DNA of 64,000 bases from Ensifer adhaerens (GTDB taxonomy: Bacteria; Pseudomonadota; Alphaproteobacteria; Rhizobiales; Rhizobiaceae): NCBI RefSeq assembly GCF_002007205.1, contig NZ_LAZS01000012.1:806001-870000 (forward strand), read 5' to 3'. Within the stretch, counting starts at the first letter, position 1. Each line of letters starts with the position of its first letter. The notes under the pieces were generated by a model. That model was not told the origin of the DNA, did no database searches, and saw only the letters and a program-made list of their open reading frames with translations. Positions 45,238 through 55,492 of this stretch are shown here, one piece after another. Both the position numbers and the translations under genes were made by a program.

Positions 45238-48200
45238 ATGCCACACCCGATACTCACGGTCAGTACAAATGAAATCCAGTCCCTCAACGATGAACGCGCC
45301 AGAGAACTCGTGGCACGGCTCGTTCGCGCAGAAGCAAACCGACTTGGTGCAACGAGTCCCGATGTAACATGGGGTGGCGACCAGAGGGCGAAAGACGGTG
45401 GTATCGACGTAAGGTTTTCGGCGGAAGCCCTGGGCGCAACTTCAGTGTTTCTGCCGGCCAGCACCGTCGGCTATCAAGTTAAGGCAGAGAATTTTCCGCC
45501 ATCCAAGATCCAAAAAGAACTTCTACCTAAGGGTAGCCTTAGTGCGTCGATTGCGGAGATCCTTCGCCACGATGGCTCCTACATCATCGTATCAACGCGC
45601 GACAGCGTCTCAGATTCATCCTTGGCGGCTCGGCGGGCGAAGATGGCCGAGTGCTGCGGGCAATTGGAGCCAGGCACGGGAACCCTCGACTTCCTAGATG
45701 CTCGGCGCATCGCAGACTGGGCAGAGCGCTTTCCCTCAATCGTTGCATGGGTAAAGCACAGCTCTGGCGGCCCTTTGAAAGGTTGGAAACCCTACGGGCC
45801 ATGGGCGTATCGTGAAAGCGACTCCAAGGCTGAATACCTGCTCGACGACAGAGTGAAGGTTTTCACGCCCGACGCAAAGGTTGGTTCGGGGGCAATTGAC
45901 GCGATTGATGCCATCCGAAGCGACATGCTCGCGGGACGAAGCGTGCGCGTAGTGGGCCTGTCGGGCGTTGGAAAGACACGTTTGGTTCAAGCACTCTTCG
46001 ATCCAAGAGTGCTTACAAAGTCGCTCCCGTTGCCTCAGGATGGCGTTATCTATGCCGACTTGTCAGATCATTTGGAGCCTCAACCCACGTCCATGGCAGA
46101 GGCGCTAATCGATGCTGATGCTCCTTCCTTCTTCGTTATCGACAACTGCGGCCAGGACCTACACAAGCGGCTGGCCGAAATAGTCGACCGGGGGCCACAA
46201 AAGGTGGCACTGCTTACCGTCGAGTATGACATTCAGGACGACCTTCCAGAGGGTACACGCTGCTATCGCTTGGAGAGCTCTTCAGACGAGCTCATAAAGG
46301 CGTTACTCAGCCGACGTTACAGCCACTTGTCTGAACCTGACATAAGTCGGGTCGCCTCCTTTTCGGACGGGAATGCGCGCGTGGCGTTCGCGCTAGCGAG
46401 CGCGTCGGAACGCAGCGGAGATCTGGCCCAGCTGGGCGATGACGCGCTTTTCAGGCGCTTGTTTCATCAAAAACGAAGCGAGAACGAAGAGCTGTTGCGA
46501 TGCGCCGAGGCCGCCACGCTCTTGTACTCGTTTGAGGGAATTGAGACCGACCAAGGGTCGGAACTCGCACTTTTGGCTCAAACCGTTGGCTTGTCGGTTA
46601 CCACTCTCTACCGCGGCATTGCTGAACTGCAACGAAGGGGATTAGTTCAACAGCGAGGTAAGTGGCGAGCAGTATTACCGCACGCGATCGCCAACAGGCT
46701 CGCCTCTCGCGCTCTCGAAAACAACCCCGCGTCGAGTGTCGTCGACACACTGCTGGTCAAGGCCGACGACAGGGTTGCCAAGTCCTTCTCTAGGAGACTT
46801 GGTTATTTGCATAATTCAACCCACGCACGGCAAATCGTCGCCTCGCTTTTAAACCCGGGTGGGAGTTTTGAGTTTATTGAAGATCTTACGGACGTCGGTA
46901 GACAGGCACTCAAGAATGTAATGCCCACCGACCCAATCGGTAGTTTGTCGGCATTTAAGAGGATGGTTGAGCGCAAGGACGTTAAGGAGTTGGATGCATA
47001 TGTTGCATCCGATCTCGTCGCTATGGCAAGGTCGCTTGCCTACGATGAGTCTATGTTTGACGATGCACTCGACGTCCTCATGGCTTTTGCCGAGAGGGAG
47101 GACACGACAGCCCGCAGTTCCGCGCCTGATGCGATTGCATCACTCTTCACTTGCTATCTCTCTGGTACAAACGCCTCGCCGGAAAAGAGAGCGGCCGTCG
47201 TTCTCGATCTCCTACAAAGCAAGCAGGAGCTGCACCAGGCATTGGGAAGGGCTGCATTGAAGCAAGCCCTCCAGACCAGCCACTTTGTCGGCCACCTGGA
47301 AGCGGACTTTGGCTCTCGCCCGCGTGACTACGGTTGGAAGCCCGAGACCCGGTTAGAGATCGTCCGGTGGTACGGAGGGTTTATTGAAGTTGCGTCACAA
47401 ATAGCACTCGGGACGGAAAAGCAGGCAATCAAAGTTCGCCAGATACTTGGCCAAGCCGTGCGAGACCTCTGTGAGGAGGCCGGGATGCTTGACGCAATTG
47501 AAGCAGTGGGGCGAGCCCTTGCCGAAAAGGGAGGTTGGCCGGACGGATGGGTTGGTGTTCGCGAAACGATCTACTGGAATAGGTCGTCAGCACCTCCCGA
47601 GATTCTATCGAGGCTAATTGCTTTAGAACGTGCCCTTGCACCGAGAGATCTTCTTGGTGAGATACGGGCGTCTATTCTAACGCAGGACGCTGCGTTGTTC
47701 GGTTTGCTCGACGGCGAGGGTTACGGCGCGGACTACGGTACACGTCGCGAGAAGGTTCAGGAGCGAGCAACTGAGCTCGGCAGGATGGCCGCGGAATCCC
47801 TATCCGTGCTTTCCCTGATCACGCCGGATCTACTGCGGACCCGAGGGAGTGAAACCATCTTCTCGTTCGGCGTCGGCGTTGGCTCATCGCTCAAAGACCA
47901 TTCACAGTACCTGGCCGAAGCAAGTCGCATTGTCGCGACTTTGGACGGATCAGACGCAAATTTTCTTTTTGTGCGAGGGCTGTTGGCAGGTTGGCATGGG
48001 ACTGACGCCGCGGCTGCAGACTTATTCTTAGACGCTGCAGTATCAGATCCTGTGTGGGGACAGTCGTTCCCGGAGCTCCAATGCGTTGTTGGTCTAGAGA
48101 ACAGGGGCATCGAGCGCGTCTTCGAAGCGTTAAACGCAAAACTCGCCCCCATTTGGCAGTATCGCTACCTGGCGATGGGCGGGCTGACGGACGCTCTTGA

Positions 48201-49071
48201 TGTGCGAACGATCGGCAAGCTCGTGCAGGCTTTGTCAGGCCTCTCCGGCGGACCTACAGTTGCCATCGATTTGTTGGGAATGGTCATCCATTCAGGCAGG
48301 GTCAAGAACGACGACTTCCGACAGGAAGTCGCACTGCAGATTGGTTACTTTCTGATCGATACAGATCTCACGGAGATCGACACTCAGGACACGATGGTTG
48401 AGTACCACTTCGACCAGATCCTTGCATTCGCGCTCACTCACGCACCTCCTTCAGCCATGGATGAGGATATCATCAACAAGCTGCTATCATGGGAGCGCTC
48501 AGAAGGCAGAAAGTATGCCTTTAGGCGCGGGCGGTTCCTGCAACCCTTCTTCCGGCTCAGGCCAAGGTTGGCCCTCAATGCAGTGTATCAACCCGATGCG
48601 GACGGAAGATTTCGCACAGCTCGTTCACTAGCTTCAAACTATGACAACGAAAGGGGGAGACGTCCGATGGAAGCAGTCCCCACACCCGAAGCAATGGAAT
48701 GGTGTGCGGAATCGCCTACGGACCGGTATCCCTTCATTGCGGAAACTTGCGCCCTGTTTGTTCCAAAGACCTCCGAGGATCAGCCACAAGAGCGTTTGTC
48801 TGAACTTGCGGGAGAGGTATTCAGGCGTGCACCGGACCAAGAGCACATCCTTGAGATATATCTTCAGCGACTAATGCCAATGAGCTGGTCTGGTTTGCGC
48901 GCCGCCAAGCTCCAACGAAGACTTGGTATTCTGGATGACCTGCTTGCCCAAGCACATCCGGATCAAAAGCAAATGCTTTCCGAGGCCCGAGCCCGCATGC
49001 TGCGGGTCGTAGCCGAAATGGGACAACGCGAAGATGAAATAGAGAGCACGAGGAACGAGACCTTCGAGTAA
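45238..49071 (+). CDS. Mrr-like nuclease / P-loop STAND-type NTPase fusion, candidate antiphage sensor (Avs-like)
   Basis: 1277 residues from ATG 45238 (ATG 45193 and TTG 45160 are weaker options). N-terminal domain ~1-160: PD-(D/E)XK nuclease signature with KDGGIDV (Asp57) and YQVKAE (Gln80, Lys82), as in Mrr-type restriction nucleases. NTPase ~220-420: Walker A GLSGVGKTR (Lys246), Walker B FFVIDNC (Asp302). Winged helix ~440-490: GLSVTTLYRGIAELQRRGLV. From ~500 to the end there are only helical, TPR-like segments. This order (effector, NTPase, wHTH, helical sensor) is that of STAND/Avs defence proteins. It sits between an Xre gene and dnaE2. Function is inferred. Confidence 0.75.
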   Translation: MPHPILTVSTNEIQSLNDERARELVARLVRAEANRLGATSPDVTWGGDQRAKDGGIDVRFSAEALGATSVFLPASTVGYQVKAENFPPSKIQKELLPKGSLSASIAEILRHDGSYIIVSTRDSVSDSSLAARRAKMAECCGQLEPGTGTLDFLDARRIADWAERFPSIVAWVKHSSGGPLKGWKPYGPWAYRESDSKAEYLLDDRVKVFTPDAKVGSGAIDAIDAIRSDMLAGRSVRVVGLSGVGKTRLVQALFDPRVLTKSLPLPQDGVIYADLSDHLEPQPTSMAEALIDADAPSFFVIDNCGQDLHKRLAEIVDRGPQKVALLTVEYDIQDDLPEGTRCYRLESSSDELIKALLSRRYSHLSEPDISRVASFSDGNARVAFALASASERSGDLAQLGDDALFRRLFHQKRSENEELLRCAEAATLLYSFEGIETDQGSELALLAQTVGLSVTTLYRGIAELQRRGLVQQRGKWRAVLPHAIANRLASRALENNPASSVVDTLLVKADDRVAKSFSRRLGYLHNSTHARQIVASLLNPGGSFEFIEDLTDVGRQALKNVMPTDPIGSLSAFKRMVERKDVKELDAYVASDLVAMARSLAYDESMFDDALDVLMAFAEREDTTARSSAPDAIASLFTCYLSGTNASPEKRAAVVLDLLQSKQELHQALGRAALKQALQTSHFVGHLEADFGSRPRDYGWKPETRLEIVRWYGGFIEVASQIALGTEKQAIKVRQILGQAVRDLCEEAGMLDAIEAVGRALAEKGGWPDGWVGVRETIYWNRSSAPPEILSRLIALERALAPRDLLGEIRASILTQDAALFGLLDGEGYGADYGTRREKVQERATELGRMAAESLSVLSLITPDLLRTRGSETIFSFGVGVGSSLKDHSQYLAEASRIVATLDGSDANFLFVRGLLAGWHGTDAAAADLFLDAAVSDPVWGQSFPELQCVVGLENRGIERVFEALNAKLAPIWQYRYLAMGGLTDALDVRTIGKLVQALSGLSGGPTVAIDLLGMVIHSGRVKNDDFRQEVALQIGYFLIDTDLTEIDTQDTMVEYHFDQILAFALTHAPPSAMDEDIINKLLSWERSEGRKYAFRRGRFLQPFFRLRPRLALNAVYQPDADGRFRTARSLASNYDNERGRRPMEAVPTPEAMEWCAESPTDRYPFIAETCALFVPKTSEDQPQERLSELAGEVFRRAPDQEHILEIYLQRLMPMSWSGLRAAKLQRRLGILDDLLAQAHPDQKQMLSEARARMLRVVAEMGQREDEIESTRNETFE

Positions 49072-49098
49072 GCCTTCGCAAGTGAACGCTCGCTCGCC

Positions 49099-52000
49099 TC
49101 ACCGAAAATCCCGCGTCTTCACCTTGATCTGGTCGAGATGCAGATAGGGATCGACGATATCTCGCGGACGCGGCCCCTTCGGCAGCCCGCGCGGATCGGG
49201 CGCCGGCACCCCATGATGAAACTCGTCGCCCCGACCGTGCGGAAGCGGGAAACCGGCGTCCCGATCGCCGACGCTGGCGAGCTCGGCTGACAGGTCGGTC
49301 AGCCTATGGGCAACGAGGTGCACAACCTCGCCTTCCTTCTGAATTCGGCCATAGACGCCGAGCATGCCGGCACCCAAGACCACGCGACGAAACGTCTCGA
49401 AGGTCTTCGCCCAGACAACCAGATTGGCAATGCCGGTTTCGTCCTCGATGGTGATGAACATCACGCCCTTGGCCGAACCCGGCCGCTGACGCACGAGCAC
49501 CAGGCCCGCGGCTTCGAGCCATTTTCCATCGCGGGTTTGCATCGCCTCCCGGCAGGAAACGATGCGGAGTTTGATCAGATCCGCGCGCAGGAACGAAAGG
49601 GGATGGTTGCGCAGCGTCAGCCCGACATGGCCGTAGTCCTCGACCACCTCGCCGCCTGATGTCATGGGCGTCAGCGCCACAGAGGGCTCGTCGAGTTCGG
49701 CAACTGTCCGACTTTCACGCTCAGAGGCCGCGGTAAAGAGCGGCAGCGGCTCGTCGCGCAGCGCCTTGATCGCCCAGAGTGCCTCGCGCCGCGCAAGGCT
49801 CAGCGATGGCTGAAACGCATCGGCTTCGGCAAGCTGGACCAAAGAGGCGGCCGGAACGCCCGCCCGGCGCCAGAGATCGTCGACCGTCTCGAAAGCACGT
49901 TCATCGCGCGCAGCAACGATCGCCGCAGCATCGACATTCGCCAGCCCCTTGACCATGCGAAGACCAAGGCGGACGGCAAAGCGGCTTTCATCCCCCGTTG
50001 CCTCGAGCGTGCAATCCCAGCGGCTGGCGTTCACACAGACCGGCCGGACCGCAACACCATGATCGCGTGCGTCCCGCACGATCTGGGCTGGCGCATAGAA
50101 GCCCATCGGCTGGGCATTCAGAAGCGCCGCGCAGAAGACATCCGGATGCCAGCATTTGAGCCAGGCGGAGGCGTAGGCTATCAGCGCGAAGGATGCCGCG
50201 TGGCTTTCGGGGAAACCGTAGCTGCCGAAGCCTTCCAGCTGACGGAACGTCTTTTCCGCAAAGTCCGCCTCGTAACCGTTTGCAACCATGCCATCGATCA
50301 GCTTCTTCCCGAACTTCGAGACCCCTCCGGTGTGCTTGAAGGTCGCCATGGCGCGGCGCAATTGATCGGCCTCGCCCGGCGTGAACCCGGCGCATTCGAT
50401 GGCGACGCGCATTGCCTGTTCCTGGAAGAGCGGCACGCCAAGCGTCTTTCCAAGCACCTGCTCCAGTTCCGGCTTCGGATAGACAACCGCCTCCTTGCCC
50501 TCGCGCCGCCTGAGATAAGGATGGACCATGTCGCCCTGGATCGGGCCGGGGCGCACGATCGCCACTTCGATGACGAGGTCGTAGAAGGTGCGCGGCTTGA
50601 TCCTCGGCAGCATCGACATCTGCGCGCGGCTTTCGATCTGGAACGTGCCGAGCGTGTCTGCCCGCCGGATCATGGCGTAGGTGCGCGGATCTTCGGCCGG
50701 GATGCTCGCAAGATCGAGATTGATGCCCTTGTGTTCGGCCAGCAGATCAAAGCCGCGCTTCATGCACGAGAGCATGCCGAGCGCCAGGCAGTCGACCTTC
50801 ATGAACTTCAGGATATCGATATCGTCCTTGTCCCATTCGATCACCTGCCGGTCGGCCATGGCCGCCGGTTCGATCGGGACGAGCTCGTCGAGGCGATCGT
50901 TCGTCAGGACAAAGCCGCCCGGATGCTGCGACAGGTGGCGAGGTGCCCCCATCAACTGCCGGGCCAGATCGAGCGTCAGGCGCAGGCGCCGATCGGACAG
51001 GTTGAGATTGAGCTCCTCGGCATGTTTTTCGCCAATGTCCTCGCCCCAGCCCCAGACCTGTGACGACAGCATCTTCGTCATGTCCTCGGGCAATCCCAGC
51101 GCCTTGCCGACATCGCGGATGGCGCCTTTCGACCGATAGCGGATGACCGTGGAGCAAAGGGCCGCATGATCACGTCCATAGGTCTCGAAGACCCATTGCA
51201 TGACGATCTCGCGACGCTCGTGCTCAAAGTCGACGTCGATATCCGGCGGCTCGCGCCGCTCCTCGGAAACAAAGCGCTCGAAGAGAAGGTCGTTGATTTC
51301 GGGGTCGATCGAGGTGATGCCGAGCACATAGCAGACCGACGAATTGGCAGCCGACCCCCTGCCCTGACACAGAATGTCTCGTGAGCGGGCAAAACGGACG
51401 ATCGAATTCACCGTCAGGAAGTAGGGCGCATATTGCAGCTTCTCGATCAGCCTCAGCTCGTGCTCGAGGTTCTTTCGAACCTTTGCCGGCAACCCTTCTG
51501 GGTAGCGCCAGGCTGCCCCCTCCCAGGTCAGCTGCGCCAGCGTCTGTTGCGCCGTCAGCTCCGGATGGGAGCGCTCCTCCGGATATTGATAGGCAAGCTC
51601 GTCGAGCGAAAACCGGCACCGCTCCATGATCTCGACGGTGCGGGCAAGCGCTTCGGGGTAACGCGCAAAGAGACGGGCCATTTCTTCAGGCGGCTTCAGG
51701 TAGCGGTCGGCGTGCCGTTCACGCCGGAACCCAGCCTCGTCGATGGTGATGTTGTGGCGAATGCAGGTGACGACATCCTGCAGGATCCGCCGCTCCGGTA
51801 CATGAAACAGGACGTCGTTGGTGACGACCGTCGGCACGCCGATCAAAGCTGCCAGGTTGGAAAGCTGGTGAAGACGCAGCTGGTCGTTCGGCCGGCGGCG
51901 GAGCGTCAGTGCTAGGTAGGCCCGATCGCCAAACGCTTGCTTTAGGTGGCGCTGCTGACGGGCGCAGTCCTCATCAGCGGCATCGGGAAGGAGGATCGCG

Positions 52001-52365
52001 ATCAGTCCCTCGCCGTAGGTGACCAGATCGTCCCAACCGAACCGGCATTTCGCCTTGCCGCCACGCTTCTTGCCAAGCGACAATAACCGGCAAAGCCGCG
52101 CGTAAGCCGGCCGGTCGGTCGGATAGACGAGGACCGAGAGATCGCCTTCAAGATCGAGACGGCAGCCGACGACCAGCCGCACGCCGACATCCTTGGCCGC
52201 CTGATGGGCACGCACGATGCCGGCGAGGCTGTTGCGGTCGACAACCGCCAGCGCCTCAAGCCTAAGCTCCGCGGCACGCTGAAACAGTTCCTCACAGGAG
52301 GAGGCGCCGCGCAGGAAGGAAAAATGCGAAGTGACCTGCAACTCGGCATAGCGCGGCGGCGTCAT
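49099..52365 (-). CDS. dnaE2: Error-prone DNA polymerase III alpha subunit DnaE2 (ImuC)
   Basis: 1088 residues. The ATG at 52365 overlaps the imuB stop (ATGA) and gives the canonical start [20 protein letters not shown]. Domains: PHP (~5-270), polymerase palm with the catalytic acidic motif [12 protein letters not shown], finger and thumb, and an OB domain near the C-terminus ([18 protein letters not shown]). It carries out mutagenic lesion bypass in the SOS response with ImuA and ImuB. Length and motifs are complete. Confidence 0.96.
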   Translation of the reverse strand: MTPPRYAELQVTSHFSFLRGASSCEELFQRAAELRLEALAVVDRNSLAGIVRAHQAAKDVGVRLVVGCRLDLEGDLSVLVYPTDRPAYARLCRLLSLGKKRGGKAKCRFGWDDLVTYGEGLIAILLPDAADEDCARQQRHLKQAFGDRAYLALTLRRRPNDQLRLHQLSNLAALIGVPTVVTNDVLFHVPERRILQDVVTCIRHNITIDEAGFRRERHADRYLKPPEEMARLFARYPEALARTVEIMERCRFSLDELAYQYPEERSHPELTAQQTLAQLTWEGAAWRYPEGLPAKVRKNLEHELRLIEKLQYAPYFLTVNSIVRFARSRDILCQGRGSAANSSVCYVLGITSIDPEINDLLFERFVSEERREPPDIDVDFEHERREIVMQWVFETYGRDHAALCSTVIRYRSKGAIRDVGKALGLPEDMTKMLSSQVWGWGEDIGEKHAEELNLNLSDRRLRLTLDLARQLMGAPRHLSQHPGGFVLTNDRLDELVPIEPAAMADRQVIEWDKDDIDILKFMKVDCLALGMLSCMKRGFDLLAEHKGINLDLASIPAEDPRTYAMIRRADTLGTFQIESRAQMSMLPRIKPRTFYDLVIEVAIVRPGPIQGDMVHPYLRRREGKEAVVYPKPELEQVLGKTLGVPLFQEQAMRVAIECAGFTPGEADQLRRAMATFKHTGGVSKFGKKLIDGMVANGYEADFAEKTFRQLEGFGSYGFPESHAASFALIAYASAWLKCWHPDVFCAALLNAQPMGFYAPAQIVRDARDHGVAVRPVCVNASRWDCTLEATGDESRFAVRLGLRMVKGLANVDAAAIVAARDERAFETVDDLWRRAGVPAASLVQLAEADAFQPSLSLARREALWAIKALRDEPLPLFTAASERESRTVAELDEPSVALTPMTSGGEVVEDYGHVGLTLRNHPLSFLRADLIKLRIVSCREAMQTRDGKWLEAAGLVLVRQRPGSAKGVMFITIEDETGIANLVVWAKTFETFRRVVLGAGMLGVYGRIQKEGEVVHLVAHRLTDLSAELASVGDRDAGFPLPHGRGDEFHHGVPAPDPRGLPKGPRPRDIVDPYLHLDQIKVKTRDFR

Positions 52366-53885
52366 CCGAAGATCCCGTGCAGGAACCATTGGTGACTGCC
52401 GGTCTCGCTGTGTTCGCCGTCGCCCGCACGGAAGATCCAGTAGCGCTCACCAGCGTCGTCTTCGACCTGGAAATAGTCGCGCACGGCTACGAGCTCGGCG
52501 TGGCGCTTCCACCACTCTCCAAAAACCCGTTCGGGTCCATCGGCCCGTTTCACCCGCCGGCGCACCCCGCGCCAGGTGAAACTGACCGGCGGATGATCGG
52601 GCAGAAGCGCCATCGTCTCGATCGGTTCGGGATGGAGAAGCAAGCGCACCGGTCGTGGCCAATGGCCGGGCCATGACTGACCTTCATCCGCCGCCATCGG
52701 CGCGATGCGAATTACCGAGCGCTCGGGCACATCACTCGCAACCGGTGCCAAGCGGAAAAGCCGCCGCGCGCCAATGCGATTTCCGAGGATGTCGATCAGG
52801 CCGGAAACATCGGCCTCCGGCTCATCGACCAGCGAGGAAATGATCTGGCTTGCGACAAGCGGCTCGGCATGGGTTGCCGTCAGCGACATGATCTCGATCC
52901 CGAAGCCCGGATCAATCGTCTCTATCCGATCGGTGATGAGCCGGGTCAGGCGCCTGGCGTCGCGAACAGGGGTCGCAGTGCCGGCCCGAATCGCCTGGTA
53001 GGTGTTGTCGACGCGATGGAAGAGAAGATCGACGCGCCGCGCACCAAGGCCCCTTTCTTCCAAAACCCGACAGAGCATGAGCACCAGCTCGGCGGCATAG
53101 CGCGCAATCGTCTCGGCCGCCGCGATCGGTTCACCAAAGGAGCGGCGAACCCCAACGAGATCGGGCGTGCGCACAGGATCGATCGGCTCGGCGACCTTTC
53201 CCATGGCCTGGTCGATGCGACGGCCAAGCTCGGGTCCAAATCTGAGAGCAAGCGGTGCCCGCGGCACGCCGACGACTTCGCCGATCGTATTGAAGCCTAG
53301 CACGCGAAGGCCATGGACGATTGCGGGATCGAGACGGAGGGCGGCGATCGGCAGTTTGCGGATCGTATCCTGCTGCCCGCTCGGCGCGGTGACGTGCGTC
53401 GGTCGCGCAAGAAACCGGGCGGCGGCATGGGCCGCCCCCCAGGTATCGGCGACCGCCGCACGGGCCTCGATGCCGGATCCGAAGAACCGGTTGACCATGC
53501 CCGACAACATCAAGTCTTCGCCGCCGTGCAAGTGGTCGGCACCCGTCGTGTCGATGACAAGGCCATCGGGTGGATCGGTGGAAACGATCGGCGCGTAGCG
53601 CTGCAGGGCCCAGAGCGCCAGGCGTTCGAGCGCTTCTTGATCGGCGGCCGAATCGGCGTCCATGACGACAAGACCTGTGACGAGCGCCTGGGCCTTCGTG
53701 GCGGCCATGCCGGGTCTCAGGCCTGCGGCAATCGCCGCGGCATTTACCGAGAGCACCACACGCCTTTGCTTTTCGCGGCCCACAAGGACGAGAGGCGTTT
53801 CAGCCGGCGGCGCTGCGTCGCCGAGTTTGCGCCTCAGGCGATCCGTGGACCAGCTCGGAAGGAAGAGCGATACGACCCTTGGCAT
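52362..53885 (-). CDS. imuB: ImuB, inactive Y-family polymerase-like protein
   Basis: 507 residues from ATG 53885, inside the end of imuA, so translation is coupled. It has the Y-family fold but at the place of the catalytic DMDAFYASVE motif reads [12 protein letters not shown], without the acidic residue, as expected for ImuB. Middle region [20 protein letters not shown] is the helix-hairpin-helix part; the C-terminus is the ImuB tail ([19 protein letters not shown]). It acts as the hub that links DnaE2, the sliding clamp and ImuA. Confidence 0.94.
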   Translation of the reverse strand: MPRVVSLFLPSWSTDRLRRKLGDAAPPAETPLVLVGREKQRRVVLSVNAAAIAAGLRPGMAATKAQALVTGLVVMDADSAADQEALERLALWALQRYAPIVSTDPPDGLVIDTTGADHLHGGEDLMLSGMVNRFFGSGIEARAAVADTWGAAHAAARFLARPTHVTAPSGQQDTIRKLPIAALRLDPAIVHGLRVLGFNTIGEVVGVPRAPLALRFGPELGRRIDQAMGKVAEPIDPVRTPDLVGVRRSFGEPIAAAETIARYAAELVLMLCRVLEERGLGARRVDLLFHRVDNTYQAIRAGTATPVRDARRLTRLITDRIETIDPGFGIEIMSLTATHAEPLVASQIISSLVDEPEADVSGLIDILGNRIGARRLFRLAPVASDVPERSVIRIAPMAADEGQSWPGHWPRPVRLLLHPEPIETMALLPDHPPVSFTWRGVRRRVKRADGPERVFGEWWKRHAELVAVRDYFQVEDDAGERYWIFRAGDGEHSETGSHQWFLHGIFG

Positions 53886-54561
53886 CTGGGGCCTCCACTT
53901 CGAAATCTGCACTTTCGCCAGCGCGGCAGCGGATGAGTTCGACGAGCCAACGCGCGCGGCCGACGCCTGGAACCGGCAAGGGGGCGGATGGAAGGACGGA
54001 AACCCGCCAGCGCGTGACCGATGCCGTCGGCTGCCCGAAATCCGAGGCTTCGGCCTGGCGTCGCCAACGGCGGATCGCAAGGCCTATGGTTCCGGAACGC
54101 TCGGCCGCAAGCTGCAATCGGCGTGAGGCGGCCATCGGAAGGCGCGCGAGTTCGCCGACGACGGCACCGAGACCACCGTGTCGAAGCCCCTCCTCCATGC
54201 AGGATAGAAGCGCTTTTTCGTCGCCGGCCTCCACATAGATGACGCGGCTCGGCGAAAGACCTACTTGAGCCAGCGCCGGAGCGAAGAGATCCGGTCGTGT
54301 CACGCACCAGAGCACCTTGCCCTTGGTACGGGCGGCAATGCCCGCCGAGAACAACGCCGCCGCCGCGCCGTCGATCGCACCGTTGCCGCCGCCGGCGACC
54401 TCATGCAACGAGCCGAGTGCGAGCCCCTCACCCGGCAGTCGCCGATCGATCTCGGCAACGCCAAACGGCAGGACCTTCCGCCCGCGTCCGCTCGTACCTT
54501 CGAGGCGCTGGATGCGCTCGCGAAGTTCTGAGACGACGGTATTGTCGACTGGACGGGGCAT
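53800..54561 (-). CDS. imuA: ImuA, SOS mutagenesis RecA-like protein
   Basis: 253 residues. RecA/SulA-like fold: LPFGVAEIDRRLPGEGLALGSLHE matches the family start, followed by KGKVLWCVTRPDLFAPAL and ALLSCMEEGLRHGGLGAVV. It is the first gene of the imuA-imuB-dnaE2 operon and overlaps imuB by 86 bases. A LexA box lies 51 bases upstream. Together the three form the ImuABC mutasome. Confidence 0.94.
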   Translation of the reverse strand: MPRPVDNTVVSELRERIQRLEGTSGRGRKVLPFGVAEIDRRLPGEGLALGSLHEVAGGGNGAIDGAAAALFSAGIAARTKGKVLWCVTRPDLFAPALAQVGLSPSRVIYVEAGDEKALLSCMEEGLRHGGLGAVVGELARLPMAASRRLQLAAERSGTIGLAIRRWRRQAEASDFGQPTASVTRWRVSVLPSAPLPVPGVGRARWLVELIRCRAGESADFEVEAPDAKGRIALPSELVHGSPEAQTRRRSAAG

Positions 54562-54612
54562 TTTGGAAGGAACAACTCCTCAGGGCTATGCATTAGCGCT
54601 TCCTGTTGATAT

Positions 54613-54627
54613 GTTCTCTATTTGTTC
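54613..54627. promoter_or_regulatory. LexA (SOS) box
   Basis: GTTC-TCTATTT-GTTC, an exact match to the alphaproteobacterial LexA site GTTC-N7-GTTC, in the gap between imuA (minus) and the SRAP gene (plus). It very likely controls imuA-imuB-dnaE2 and may also serve the divergent SRAP-dinB side. Confidence 0.85.
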
Positions 54628-54794
54628 CTATTTGGGTTGCGAGTCAACGAAGTTCAGAAAAGAGACTGTTGATTGCGATAGAGACATCAGCGCGGACACG
54701 CCGCTTGGTGCAATGAATGGATCGGGCGCCGAGGAACGGCGACAGACCTAAGCAGTCGCTGATATGAAGCAAGGTGAGAAAGGGAGACTGAACT

Positions 54795-55466
54795 TTGTGC
54801 AATCTCTACAACATCACGACGACACGCGATGCCGTGATTGCATTCACCAAGGCATTCCGCGACAAGGCCGGCTGGAACCAGCCATCCTATGACGTCTACC
54901 CCGGCTATCAGGCGCCCGTAGTCCGCGTCGGCGAAGACGGAGAGCGAGAGATCGCGCGCGTCACCTGGGGCATGCCCTCGCCGCCGGCTTTCGTGAAGAA
55001 CTACGATTCAGGCGTCACCAACATTCGAAACGTCGCCTCAGCGCACTGGAGACGCTGGCTTGGGCCGACCAGTCGCTGCGTCGTCCCCTTCACCTCCTTC
55101 GCCGAGCCGGACCCGGCAAGCCAAGTTCCCGGCGGCAAGATCCCCAATGCCTGGTTTGCCGGGACCAAGGAGCGGCCGCTGATGTTCTTCGCCGGCTTCT
55201 GGACGCCATGGAAGGGTGTCCGGCGCGTGCGCGACGGCGAGCGCGAATACGAGCTCTTCGGCTTCCTCACTACATCACCGAACGAGATCGTCTCGCCCGT
55301 CCATCAAAAGGCCATGCCGGTGATCCTGACCACACCTGACGAGGTCGATCTGTGGCTCACCGGATCCTGGGACGACGTGAAGCACCTGCAGCGGCCGCTT
55401 CCGGGCAACATGCTTGTTGTCGTCGAGCCTCCTGCCGCCCTGCCCGAAGAAGACCTGCTGCTATGA
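54795..55466 (+). CDS. SRAP (HMCES/YedK-like) family protein
   Basis: 223 residues from TTG 54795, the start that leaves Cys2 (MCN) as the abasic-site crosslinking residue; GAAAGGGAG lies upstream. Other SRAP residues: VTWGMP, NIRNVAS (the NARSE position), RCVVPFTSFAEP with catalytic Glu, and VHQKAMPVIL with the catalytic His. It is placed beside SOS polymerase genes, fitting a role in protecting abasic sites during damage tolerance. Confidence 0.92.
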   Translation: MCNLYNITTTRDAVIAFTKAFRDKAGWNQPSYDVYPGYQAPVVRVGEDGEREIARVTWGMPSPPAFVKNYDSGVTNIRNVASAHWRRWLGPTSRCVVPFTSFAEPDPASQVPGGKIPNAWFAGTKERPLMFFAGFWTPWKGVRRVRDGEREYELFGFLTTSPNEIVSPVHQKAMPVILTTPDEVDLWLTGSWDDVKHLQRPLPGNMLVVVEPPAALPEEDLLL

Positions 55467-55492
55467 CCAGTCGTTGGGTCGCGTGATCGGTG

